Origin: Pirellulaceae bacterium | Lineage (GTDB): Bacteria; Planctomycetota; Planctomycetia; Pirellulales; Pirellulaceae | Direction of reading: 5' to 3' | Length of the DNA stretch: 35,064 nucleotides | Assembly: GCA_018402565.1 (NCBI GenBank) | Contig: JAGYIQ010000019.1 | Coordinates: 1 to 35,064 of the forward strand | In this document: positions 1 through 6,748 of the stretch, piece after piece | Layout: the number at the start of each line of letters is the position of its first letter | How positions within the stretch are numbered: position 1 is the first letter of the stretch | The notes under the pieces: generated by a model | What the model was told of the DNA's origin: nothing | Seen by the model: only the letters and a program-made list of their open reading frames with translations | Database searches by the model: none | Position numbers and translations under genes: made by a program

Positions 1-308
1 GCTGAGGACGATCTCGGTCGACCAGCGGTCGTTGCCTTCCTTGTCCTGCCACTTGCGGGTGCGGATCGCGCCCTCGATGAAGATGCGCTTTCCGCTTTTG
101 AAGGTATTGCTCGATCACCCGAACTAGCGGGCCGAACACTATGACCTGGTGCCACTCCAGTGCGCTCTTTTCCTCGCCGGTGGTTTTGTCCTTCCACTTC
201 TCGCCAGTAGCGAGCGGGAAAGATGCGACCTTATCGCCATTCGTCATGCTCGAATTTCTGGGTCTTTACCCAGCGCCCGATGAGCGAGGCGCGGTTCAAA
301 TCAACCAT
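1..308 (-). CDS. ssb: Single-stranded DNA-binding protein, N-terminal part (gene wraps across window ends)
   Basis: Begins at ATG 308 behind a GGAGGT ribosome site. It encodes the OB fold of a bacterial-type SSB: VDLNRASLIGRW at the N-terminus, then GDKVASFPLATGEKWKDK, EWHQVIVFGPL, and near the edge IFIEGAIRTRKWQDKEGNDRW. The reading frame runs off the left edge and resumes at the right end of the window. Two one-base shifts are apparent, after FEHD and before SGKRIF. It binds ssDNA during replication and recombination, and would serve the ERF protein and DUF1376 initiator encoded nearby. It is the last gene of the leftward early block in this half of the window. Confidence 0.93.
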
Positions 309-337
309 TGTGACCTCCGTTGATTGCTCCCGCACAG

Positions 338-513
338 TTACATTTCTGCGAACGGTGCGAGGTGTTTTTGCGCCTGCCGCAATTTATGTGCAGTCAAAAT
401 GGCCTGTCGTTTCGCGCCGAGCCCGGCATCTCCATGCCGTTCAGCGCCAGTTATCTCAGGTGGCGAACCGCATAGAGGGCGCGATCGGCTGGGGTTGTGA
501 CCCAAGATGGCAT
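338..513 (-). CDS. Small hypothetical protein upstream of ssb
   Basis: Starts at ATG 513 (MPSWVTTPADRALYAV) and, after a likely one-base shift near the middle, ends in an open stretch rich in Lys, Gln and His (KRQAILTAHKLRQAQKH, then FAEM and stop). About 58 residues, probably a soluble helical protein. It sits 30 bases before the ssb start on the same strand. No family recognised; accepted on continuity of the two reading stretches and the fit between neighbours. Confidence 0.45.
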
Positions 514-536
514 CGAGGCGTCCCGGCTGTTTCGGA

Positions 537-783
537 TCACACCTCAGGCGAGATCGTATCCCATCCAGCCCTTGCTTGCCACCCGAAGTAGACCACGCGC
601 TTTTCGTCGTCGTTCAATTCCCGATCGCTGGCAGATGCTTTTGCGCGCCTCTCCTGCGAACCGCTCTGCGAAGACCTTTGATCGCGCCTGGCGTCGGTCG
701 GCAGCGCGGCTCGGTGCGCAAATACTCAACGCAAGCTGCGGATAACCTGCTGAGAAAACGGCAGCAGCATGTCGATCAGTCAT
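537..783 (-). CDS. Hypothetical protein
   Basis: Probable gene of about 80 residues starting at ATG 783 or 770 (LLPFSQQVIRSLR). Its clearest part is the C-terminus, ELNDDEKRVVYFGWQARAGW followed by DTISPEV and stop. The middle is scrambled by at least two shifts. It overlaps the stop of the gene before it. No family recognised. Confidence 0.4.
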
Positions 784-927
784 CAATCGCTGCCTCCAGC
801 AATTCGGAGGGTTGTCCGGCTGAAATGGTGGGCAGAAGCGTCTCGATCCTCCCGAAATCCACTGCGCGTGCTGCCCAGCGCTCGCCTGCCCGACAGGCGC
901 GTTCTGCCTCTCCATCGCGTTTTCCAT
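776..927 (-). CDS. Small hypothetical protein
   Basis: Starts at ATG 927 (MENAMERQ) behind AAAGGA and, after a shift, ends with GQPSELLEAAIDD and stop, about 50 residues. The same end frame could instead be the C-terminus of the DUF1376 protein upstream, because TTKGQTNGKRDGEAERAC runs directly into it without a stop. Which is right cannot be settled with the shifts present. Confidence 0.35.
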
Positions 928-1122
928 TCGTCTGTCCTTTCGTGGTGATCGGTTTGAAATAAGGGCTGTCCAGCCATGTGATGAAAGCCAGTCCCGGTCT
1001 GCGAAGGTTTGGCCTTGGCGATCGCGTCGTTCTTGAACCGTTCGAACTGCGCCTGTGCTTCTTGCTGAGAATGGCCTCGCTGTCTGCGGCTCTGAGCATT
1101 GCCTCCGGTCACCTGCGCATCT

Positions 1123-1613
1123 TCACCGATGCGGGTTTCCGAGCCTTTGGTTTGCGCGCGTAACAGATACGTCAGTATCTGTTATATCTGGCTCTGGCTT
1201 CTGGCTATTTAGCATCGCTGGAGCATTGCTCCTGCACTGCGCCAGCATCTTTCGGCATTTATTTTGCTGAGTTTTTCACCCTGTGCCAGGTCATCTTTGC
1301 TTCGCTGCATGGGTCGCAGTTTGTGAACGATTTTGACGGTCCACAATGGCCTTTTCTGCGCGCTTATTTGACAGCATCCCGTCGGCCTCGACTATCTTGC
1401 CCTCATCGATCAGGGCTTCGAGTGCGCTGGAACGCGGCACCGGAGAACCACAGCGCCGAGACAGGCGCGCGTCGTGCCGCTCGATCGGGCCATCAGCTTC
1501 ATAGATCAGGCACAACGGCGGCGTGATGTAAACGCCGCGCTCGGCTGGCGACAGTAGAGGTTCCCGCCAGAAAGTCGGATGGATAAAACTTTATGAAAAG
1601 GGCTTTCACCCAT
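1123..1613 (-). CDS. DUF1376-family phage replication protein
   Basis: Start at ATG 1613 behind AGAGGTGAAGAG. The frame pieced across shifts gives the DUF1376 pattern: FIKFYPSDFLAGT, then ERGVYI, LIYEADGPIERHDARLSRRC, and EALIDEGKIVEADGMLSN. The domain is found in phage and prophage replication modules of Proteobacteria, often where an initiator or primosomal protein is expected; its biochemical role is not firmly known. The tail is charged and ends at TGA 1123, but a homologous-looking extension (LDSPYFKPITTKGQTNGK) suggests the true protein may run to about 930. No DNA polymerase or helicase is seen, so this is the best candidate replication gene. A perfect inverted repeat lies in its C-terminal linker. 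Confidence 0.75.
1161..1184. repeat. Perfect inverted repeat inside the DUF1376 gene
   Basis: TAACAGATAC and GTATCTGTTA are exact reverse complements separated by GTCA. The linker codons here read DITDTDVSVT. A further CAGATA copy lies just outside the left arm as read on the minus strand, so the CAGATA core occurs three times in about 30 bases. Lambdoid phages carry their origin inside the initiator gene, so an origin or initiator site is a reasonable but unproven reading. Confidence 0.6.
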
Positions 1614-1788
1614 GATCTCTTCACCTCTCGCATCTTGAACGCGCGGCACCATCATGTTAGTGAAGATTGCAGCGCCGCCACAAGCGTTATTCTTGGGCAG
1701 GTTGAGCGTTAGTGGCGCTCCCCGCCCATTCCTCTTACTCCCTGATCGACCTTTTGCCAAGCCGCATCTTGGCGGCCTCGCTGATCAT
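1614..1788 (-). CDS. Small hypothetical protein
   Basis: ATG 1788 overlaps the stop of the preceding gene (TAATG). It reads MISEAAKMRLGKRSIRE and then meets a stop; a neighbouring frame continues to the DUF1376 start. Probably a protein of 35 to 58 residues with a shift. No family recognised. Confidence 0.35.
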
Positions 1789-1940
1789 TACCAGCCGCTG
1801 CGCATGATCACCTCGCCGTCATCGTCCATCTGGATCAGGGTCTCTTGAACCTCCAGTTGCGACAGACCCAGTTCTTGCGCCATCATGTCAGCGCTGGCCG
1901 CAGGAATGATCCGAAGGTAACTGAGCAACGTATCTCTCAT
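1788..1940 (-). CDS. 50-residue winged-helix-like protein
   Basis: Intact from ATG 1940, which overlaps the TGA of the DUF1064 gene, to TAA 1788. The sequence (MRDTLLSYLRIIPAASADMM at the start, then ELGLSQLEVQETLIQM and DGEVIMRSGW) looks like a minimal winged helix: a helix, a helix-turn-helix with LGLSQLEVQETL as the probable recognition part, and a beta wing. It may act as a small DNA-binding regulator of the early leftward operon. No specific family is claimed. Confidence 0.65.
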   Translation of the reverse strand: MRDTLLSYLRIIPAASADMMAQELGLSQLEVQETLIQMDDDGEVIMRSGW

Positions 1941-2294
1941 GTGATCCTCAAGTTCAGGCCCATTGCGATCATACAGCGTAGCGCACCTCGAGAAATCGCG
2001 TCCATGCGCCTTTGCTGTCCTCGTAAACCTCGGCCCCGTCCTCGATGTAGTAAAAGTCCACGGTCATTTTCATCTTGCGCCCGGTGCGCGTGTAGAGCGG
2101 CCGATACTGCCCATCAGTTCGATCTTCACCTGGCGCTGCAAGTTGGTGATGGCACCGCAGCGCTCAAGCTTCCTACCAGTTCTTGCCAGTTCGCCTCCTT
2201 CTTGCTGTCGAACTTGATCTCGCCGACCTGCGTTTTCTTCGCGCCGTATTTGTTCCGCGAGGCGTGCAGGCGCTGACGCGGCTGCATTTTTCAT
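1937..2294 (-). CDS. DUF1064 family phage nuclease-like protein
   Basis: The start is at ATG 2294 (or 2287), behind GGAGG. Combining frames gives the DUF1064 signature: NKYGAKKTQVGEIKFDSKKE, a hydrophobic and aromatic middle with LERCGAITNLQRQVKIELM, YRPLYTRTGRKMKMTVDFYY, then EDGAEVYEDSKG, and a C-terminus CMIAMGLNLRIT. The family has an endonuclease-like core (F-D-S-K-x-E and D-F-x-Y with E-D-x-K-G) and is often placed among phage resolvase-like proteins. It is second in the leftward early operon, after the repressor. About 118 residues, a usual length. At least two one-base shifts. Confidence 0.82.
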
Positions 2295-2493
2295 TCCCAA
2301 GCCTCCGTCCGGCACAGCGCCATCCGTGACCAGGGCAATGAGCATGCGCGCAGGCCGCTCCGGCCGAACCTTGCCAGCCAGCCAGCGCGAGAGGTGATCG
2401 TTCCGAACCCCGACCAGCTGGCGAAGTCCTGCTCTGATGCCCCGTGCGCGGATATTGCTCGGCCAGGGCGATATGTGCGGGTTTGTTTTCCAT
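2291..2493 (-). CDS. Helix-turn-helix repressor (Cro/CI-like), first gene of leftward operon
   Basis: Starts at ATG 2493 with MENKPAHIALAEQY; after a shift it reads LVGVRNDHLSRWLAGKVRPE and RPARMLIALVTDG, a helix-turn-helix followed by a helix, typical of small XRE/Cro-type regulators. About 67 residues. It is the first gene of the leftward transcript and faces the rightward early genes across a 105-base control region, the position of an immunity or early switch regulator. No ribosome site precedes the ATG; the -10 box is only 6 bases away, suggesting a leaderless message. The exact class is uncertain. Confidence 0.7.
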
Positions 2494-2499
2494 GATGCA

Positions 2500-2528
2500 A
2501 ACATAGCGCCGCATCTTTTTTACTTCAA
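2500..2528 (-). promoter_or_regulatory. Sigma70-like promoter for the repressor operon (leaderless)
   Basis: On the minus strand TTGAAG (2528-2523), a 17-base spacer and TATGTT (2505-2500). The repressor ATG begins 6 bases after the -10 box, so transcription starting at the normal distance would begin at or within a base of the ATG. No other good start codon with a ribosome site follows. Confidence 0.6.
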
Positions 2529-2544
2529 GCGCAAATTTATGCTT
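2527..2544. promoter_or_regulatory. Palindromic operator candidate in the divergent control region
   Basis: An 18-base imperfect palindrome, AAGC-GC-AAATTT-AT-GCTT; all four mismatched positions are transitions. It overlaps the -35 box of the leftward repressor promoter and lies about 55 bases upstream of the first rightward gene, where a repressor could control both directions. Confidence 0.5.
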
Positions 2545-2598
2545 ACCAAGATGTTCGGTAGAAAGTTAGATAATGGTAGACGCAAGGGAGACCAAGCC

Positions 2599-2809
2599 AT
2601 GAAATACGACACCGTTGTCCAGATCACCAACTACGCCATCGACTTCGGGCACCAGGTGCCGCCATGCGTTTGGCGGAAGTGGACCGCGCAGGAACTCTGG
2701 TCCGCGCGCAAGTTCGACACCGATCCACAGCGCCATCTTTGCCAAGGCGCTCCGTGAGGCCTGGGTTCACGTCAAGAAGATGCGCGAACGCGCCGCGCCG
2801 ATGTTATGA
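2599..2809 (+). CDS. Small early protein, first rightward gene
   Basis: ATG 2599 follows AAGGGAGA. Reads MKYDTVVQITNYAIDFGHQV, then WRKWTAQELWSARKFDT and, after one shift, SAIFAKALREAWVHVKKMRE to a stop at 2809 that overlaps the next ATG. About 70 residues. The C-terminal helix (ALREAWxxVKxMR) recurs in small phage proteins of unknown role. Candidate early regulator by position only. Confidence 0.6.
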
Positions 2810-3193
2810 AACAACCGCGCATCATCGAACTGCAGAAGCAGAAAGACATGCTGCAAAACGTTCCTTCGCAGTGTCGATCCGCGAAGACGAGCAACCGCAT
2901 CAACGCAGAGATCGCTGCAATCGCCAACGAGCGCGTGATGACCGAGCGCCACAAGTTTTCCGGTCGGCTCCTTCAAGGCTGAGCTCTGCGGGCCGCTGGA
3001 GGTGCGCCACCGCGACGGGCTGGTGATGGGCCGCCGCAGAACATGATGGAGTGCGCCAAGCTGGCCACCCGCTTTAACGACCAGAAAAAGAACTCGACGA
3101 GGCCAAGGCGGTGTTGTCGGAACCGAACACCACACTGCCGAGCGCGTCGAGCAAGCGCGTGCGGCTTTCGAAGCACTCAATTGGAGGAACTGA
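2806..3193 (+). CDS. Hypothetical coiled-coil early protein
   Basis: ATG 2806 overlaps the previous stop (TTATGA). Pieces read KQPRIIELQKQKDML, NRINAEIAAIANERVMTERH, GSFKAELCGPLEVRHRDGL, NMMECAKLATRFNDQKK and AERVEQARAAFEALNWRN before TGA 3193. About 128 residues with three or more shifts. Helical, charged, with coiled-coil potential at both ends. No family recognised. Confidence 0.55.
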
Positions 3194-3194
3194 C

Positions 3195-3292
3195 ATGCGA
3201 ATTCGAGACTTTATCGGCGACCTGATTGGCGTCATCGCAATCTTCGGCGGAGGCTACGCCCTCTGATCATCGGCTACGGGATGGGGTTTTAA
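3195..3292 (+). CDS. Very small membrane protein
   Basis: ATG 3195 lies 6 bases after GGAGGAA. MRIRDFIGDLIGVIAIFGGG then, after one apparent missing base, IIGYGMGF and stop TAA at 3290-3292. About 32 residues forming one hydrophobic helix. It sits immediately before the ERF gene. Possibly an inner-membrane peptide; no function can be assigned. Confidence 0.5.
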
Positions 3293-3293
3293 C

Positions 3294-3901
3294 ATGAAGA
3301 GCATCGCAACAGCACTGGCCAAAGCGCAGACCAGCATGGGCAAAGCGCTCAAGCAGGCCAACAACCCGCACTTTCGCAGCAGGTAATACCGGACCTTGGC
3401 AACGTCATGGACGCCTGCCTGCGCTCAGCGAGCTGGCATCGCCCTGATCAGCCACCGGCGAGGACGAGCATGGCCGCTACGTCAGAGACGATCCTGATCC
3501 ACAGTGAGAGCGGCGAAAGCACACCTGCCGAGGTGCCCATGATCGTCCTTAAAGAACGACACATGCAGGAATATGGATCGGCAGTCACCTACGCTCGACG
3601 CTACGGGCTGATGGCGATGGCTGGCATCGCGCCAGAGGACGACGACGGCGCAGCCGCCAAGGCACCTCGAAGCAGGAGCAGCGCCAGCGGCGAGACCGAC
3701 GCAGAGGCCATCAGAAGGCGATTGGAATATCTTTCCGGGGCTGACAGCCTAGACGACCTCAAGGAGCGCTGGGGGCGCATCGAAGCGGTGGCGGCAAGCG
3801 CAGAGGTGATCGCCGCCAAGGACGCCGCCAGGAGCGCTTGGCAGGCAAGCCGACAGGTTCCCCGATTGACCAGACGGGGATTCTATCCCCACGCCCACTA
3901 G
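3294..3901 (+). CDS. erf: ERF-family single-strand annealing protein
   Basis: ATG 3294. The N-terminus KSIATALAKAQTSMGKALKQ, the motif NPHFRSRY-DLGNVMDAC, then GIALIQ, GRYVETILIHSESGES and EYGSAVTYARRYGLMAMAGI are the ERF core: annealing of complementary ssDNA in phage recombination, as in P22 Erf. Residues about 125 to 200 are Ala, Glu and Arg rich and may be an interaction tail. Works with SSB, and with NinB and the Ref-like nuclease downstream. Shifts fall near SRY-DLG and near the end, so the stop at 3901 is provisional. Family length is usually 170 to 250 residues. Confidence 0.88.
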
Positions 3902-3905
3902 GTGC

Positions 3906-4343
3906 ATGGAACAAGAAATCTGGAAACCAATCCAAGCATACCGGGCGCTCTCGCATCATCGATCGGGCGCGTCTGGTTCCCGCCGAAAAGACAAATGGCC
4001 GAAATGCCGGGGCCCGGAACTCGCACTATACAAAACTGCTCCGACATTCAGGTCAGAAGAAAAAACAGCAACCGGAAGGAAGAAAGCGGCAGGCGAATGA
4101 TCATTCAAAGACACGGCGGGACATACAAAGGATTCACCGGCTTGTCTGCGAAGCGACTCACGGACCATCGCCAGCAGCAAAGCACATCGATCCTGCATAA
4201 ACGAAGAGGCAACCGACAACAGAGCGGAAAACCTCAGATAGAGGAACACGAAAAGAAAATCAGAATTTCCCCAAGGTAAAGCCGCATTCAAGGCAAGAAC
4301 TGGTGAAGACAGCCCTTGGGCCATCCACCAAGACATAAGCTGA
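3906..4343 (+). CDS. HNH endonuclease with NUMOD4-like N-terminus
   Basis: Starts MEQEIWKPIQAYRAL, like the W-K-P-I-x-x-Y opening of NUMOD4 domains, and continues SSIGRVWFPPKRQ in the next frame. The catalytic part shows HRLVCEATHGPSPAAKHID and, after a shift, NEEATDNRAENLR, i.e. the H-x-x-V-x-x-A-F / HxD / D-N-R-x-E-N-L pattern of phage HNH homing enzymes. The end reads GEDSPWAIHQDIS. About 145 residues, usual for a free-standing HNH enzyme. It sits between erf and the next early gene and probably entered as a mobile gene. Three or more shifts. Confidence 0.78.
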
Positions 4344-4391
4344 AGACCCAAATTATCAAGCACGACCGAAACCCAAAGGCCGGAGGGAACC

Positions 4392-5061
4392 ATGAGCAAC
4401 ATCGGACACAACAACCCGCCCGACCCGATCAGCGAGGCCATCGCCTTATGGCGGGCGATCGAGGAGGCGCAGAACTGGCTCGATGGCGAGCCGATCCAGA
4501 ACGGAAGGGCCAGTTGAAGCCACGGACGCCCTGCTCAAGACGATCAAGAGGGCGCGCTGAAAGACCCTGAACACCGCGCGACGAAGCCACCAAAGCCGCT
4601 GCATGAAGCCTGGAAGGCAGAGGTGGCACGCTGGAAGCCGACGCAGGACGACCTGGATCGGATATCAAGGCTGGTCGCATGCCAAGACCCTTAGGCGCAG
4701 CCGCCCAGAAGGAGGCAGAGAAGCGCGCAGCATGAGGCAGCAGACAAGGCCCGCAGAAGCAGAGAGGGAGGCCGCACGGACCGCCCAGGCGTCCGACATA
4801 GCCGCCCAGCGCGAAGCCGCCGAAAGCCATTCTGGCGCAGCGTGCGGTTGAGGAAGCCAGCGCTTGAAAGCAGAAGGACAAGGTCAGGAGCATATGACCC
4901 AGTCCATCGCTACGAGATCGAGGACCACCGCGCCGCCCTGCACTGGATCGCGCAGAACGACCGGGATGCGATGACCGCCTTCATCGAGGCCTACGTCGCC
5001 AAGAACCACAAGGAAGCGCTAATTGCAGGCGTGAAGCGCTGGACGAAAGGAGGCATTCTGA
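4392..5061 (+). CDS. Conserved alpha-helical phage early protein
   Basis: ATG 4392 behind GGAGGG: MSNIGHNNPPDPISEAIA, then AIEEAQNWLDGEPIQN, DALLKTIK, EAWKAEVARWKPTQDDLDRI, a long Ala/Glu/Lys/Arg coiled coil (positions about 95 to 165), and a conserved C-terminal domain VHRYEIEDHRAALHWIAQND, AFIEAYVAKNHKEALIAGVK. This arrangement is familiar from Alphaproteobacteria phages and prophages, commonly beside recombination genes; its activity is not known. Expected about 225 residues. Several shifts. Its stop overlaps the next ATG (TGATG). Confidence 0.7.
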
Positions 5062-5229
5062 TGGACAGCCAAAAAATCATCGAGACCTTCGAGCGGATTG
5101 AGGAAGAGGGCGGTGGCTTTGCATTTGCCGACGCGATGCACGTTCTCAAGTTGACCGCCAGACTCGACATTCGGAATCGACCAGGCGCGATCAGTGATCG
5201 ATCACTGGACGATGGGAGGCGCGGGCTGA
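5061..5229 (+). CDS. Small hypothetical protein
   Basis: ATG 5061 follows GGAGG at good spacing. MDSQKIIETFERIEEEGGGF, then AMHVLKLTARL and, after one shift, GIDQARSVIDHWTMGGAG with TGA at 5229. About 56 residues. It overlaps its neighbours by an ATGA-type junction at each end. No family recognised. A 16-base perfect palindrome lies in its coding region. Confidence 0.55.
5192..5207. repeat. 16-bp perfect palindrome
   Basis: CAGTGATC followed directly by its reverse complement GATCACTG. It lies about 22 bases before the NinB start, inside the preceding small gene. It could be a protein-binding site or chance. Confidence 0.45.
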
Positions 5230-5609
5230 TGCCCTACAAAGTGCACTCACCGGCCTGCGTCAGCGCTTACGCCCACCAGCTTGTGGACGCAGCGCCGGAC
5301 TATGCGATCGTGACGATCGCGGGCGGTGACGGACGCTGGACCAAAACGCAAAGATGTGGGCGATGCTCACCGACATTGCGCTGGCTCGGCCCGAGGGCAG
5401 GAAGTGGACGCCAGAGACCTGGAGTGCGCCTTCCTTGCAGCCTCGGCCACCAGGTGCAGTTCGCCCGAAGGGCTGGACGGAGCCGGGCCTTTCCGCTCGG
5501 CTTTCGATCCTCGAAACTCAACAAGCAGCAGATGAGCGATCTCATCGAGGTCATCTACGAATACGGTTCAACGCCACAGCGTTGAGTGGTCGGAAAAGGA
5601 AAAACATGA
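5229..5609 (+). CDS. ninB: NinB-like recombination protein
   Basis: ATG 5229. Pieces in order: MPYKVHSPACVSAYAHQLVD, YAIVTIAGG, RTLDQNAKMWAMLTDIALAR, PEGRKWTPETWKCAFLAALG, and SSKLNKQQMSDLIEVIYEYG. The R-S/T-L-x-Q-N-x-x-x-W motif, the GKxWxPExW motif and the S-x-x-L-x-x-x-x-M/F-x-x-x-I segment are those of lambda NinB, which stimulates homologous recombination and binds ssDNA. Length about 125 to 130 residues; family about 145. Neighbours ERF and a Ref-like nuclease agree with this role. Three or more shifts; the end is uncertain and may overlap the next ATG. Confidence 0.8.
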
Positions 5610-5869
5610 AGCCCAAATTGACACGCCCGCGCTGGCGAACTTGAAGAAAGCTGGAAGCGATCGGCGACAAGCCATTCATCGGCACAGATGTCGGCGTGAA
5701 AGGCCCGTCGCTGGTCAGCCTCGAAGAATGCGGATGGAGTCGAGAGCGGATCGAAAGCACCGGCAGACGACCGCCCTTCGCGATCGCCACCCAGGGCAAC
5801 CACTGGCGCTTGACCGAGACCGGCCTTGCAGCCCTCGCAGCACTTCGAAAACCCGCAAGGAGAACCTGA
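5606..5869 (+). CDS. Hypothetical protein, possible winged helix
   Basis: ATG 5606 after AAAAGGAAAA. Starts MKPKLTRP and, after a shift, gives a long open stretch: LEAIGDKPFIGTDVG, VSLEECGWSRERIESTG, FAIATQGNHWRLTETGLAAL. About 87 residues. The segment with W-R-L-T-x-x-G-L-A-A-L resembles the wing and last helix of small winged-helix proteins, but no family is claimed. Confidence 0.5.
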
Positions 5870-5871
5870 CC

Positions 5872-6173
5872 ATGACCGCAGAAAATCACCGCTCAAAGTT
5901 CAAGCCCGATCCCGACTTCGACGCGGCCCGAGACAACGCCTATGAAGTAACCGCCGCAGAACTGACCCAGTTTGTCCGAGCGCTACGAGCAGTTGGACAA
6001 GGAAAAAGAGCGAGATCACGGACCATCAGAAAGAGGTTCTCGCCGAAGCCAAACAACGTGGATATGATGTAGGCCATTCGAAAGCTGATCGCAGAGCGGA
6101 AGCGCAGTCTGACGAAGTGGCCGAAGAACAGGCCGTTCTTGATCTCTACAAGACAGCACTGGGGATGCACTGA
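5872..6173 (+). CDS. GapR family (DUF2312) DNA-binding protein
   Basis: ATG 5872 behind AAGGAGAACC. Pieces give AAELTQFV-ERYEQLDKEK, SEITDHQKEVLAEAKQRGYD, V-KAIRKLIAERKR and DEVAEEQAVLDLYKTALGMH. This is the GapR/DUF2312 pattern (L-x-x-F-V-E-R-x-E-x-L-E-x-E-K, then A-K-x-x-G-F/Y-D-x-K-A-I-R and a final Y-x-x-A-L-G-M). Host GapR of Alphaproteobacteria clamps overtwisted DNA ahead of forks. About 100 residues, versus about 90 for host copies. Three shifts. A phage copy suggests a role on phage DNA topology or interference with the host protein. Confidence 0.85.
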
Positions 6174-6323
6174 TGCGCTGGCTTCTGAAACCGATCATGC
6201 GCCCGATCGCCCGCCGCAAGCTGGCCGATCTATACGAGCACAAGAACCTTGGAGACCGCCATCAACCGCGCGCGCAAATCCAAGTCGCGGGTCTCTGACC
6301 TTTACGAACTATTGGGCGGGTGA
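6173..6323 (+). CDS. Small basic hypothetical protein
   Basis: ATG 6173 overlaps the GapR stop (TGATG). MRWLLKPIMRPIARRKLADL then, after one shift, LETAINRARKSKSRVSDLYE and LLGG with stop 6323. About 50 residues, strongly basic, helical. No family recognised. Confidence 0.5.
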
Positions 6324-6678
6324 ACGTCGAATGCTATCAGTAGGGCGGTGGCTTTGAATTGCTGGCCGAGGGCCGCTTGGGGCTCAAGCAGCCAAAGCCA
6401 GAGCGAGGGCACAGCAAAGGCGCGGGCGCACATTGCCCGCGTCAAGCAGCTTCCCCTGCGTGATCTGCCGCAAGCCTGGGCCGTCTGATGCCACCACATC
6501 ATCTGCGATCGATACGGCACGCGGAAAGGCCGAAGCGCGCCCCAATTGATCCCTTCTGCAAGGCCCACCACCAGGACGGGCCAGATGCGATCCACAACGA
6601 CAGGCGTCATGGGTCGAGAAGCACGGCCCAGACCACAGCTATCTGCCTTTGGTGGATCAGTGGCTTCGTGGTAAGTGA
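6321..6678 (+). CDS. Ref-like (RecA-dependent) HNH nuclease
   Basis: The clear part is ARAHIARVKQLPCVIC, then GPSDAHHIICDRYGTRKA, LIPLCKAHHQDGPDAIHN and HGPDHSYLPLVDQWLRGK before TGA 6678. The paired C-x-x-C (CVIC), H-H, and C-x-x-H-H (CKAHH) residues with P-x-D-A-H-H are those of the Ref/DUF968 group, zinc HNH nucleases of phage recombination; P1 Ref cuts DNA at RecA-bound D-loops. The start is uncertain (GTG 6321 or nearby); the N-terminal 25 codons are shifted. Last gene of the rightward unit and a natural partner of ERF and NinB. Confidence 0.75.
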
Positions 6679-6685
6679 CAGCCCA

Positions 6686-6711
6686 GCCGGAAGTGGCGTT
6701 GTAACACCGGC
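6686..6711. terminator. Possible hairpin between the two converging transcription units
   Basis: The 70-base gap between the rightward stop (6678) and the leftward stop (6749) contains GCCGG and CCGGC arms (6686-6690, 6707-6711) around an inner near-palindrome GGCGTTGTAACACC. No U-tract follows on either strand, so an intrinsic terminator is only a guess from position. Confidence 0.25.
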
Positions 6712-6748
6712 AGCCCGGCCAGGCTATCCTCCCTTGCCCCGTCGGGCA

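Noticed and set aside
2500..6700. CRISPR array or tRNA genes
   Set aside because: No regularly spaced direct repeats and no cloverleaf-like segment with a TTCGA-type arm were seen on either strand here or elsewhere.
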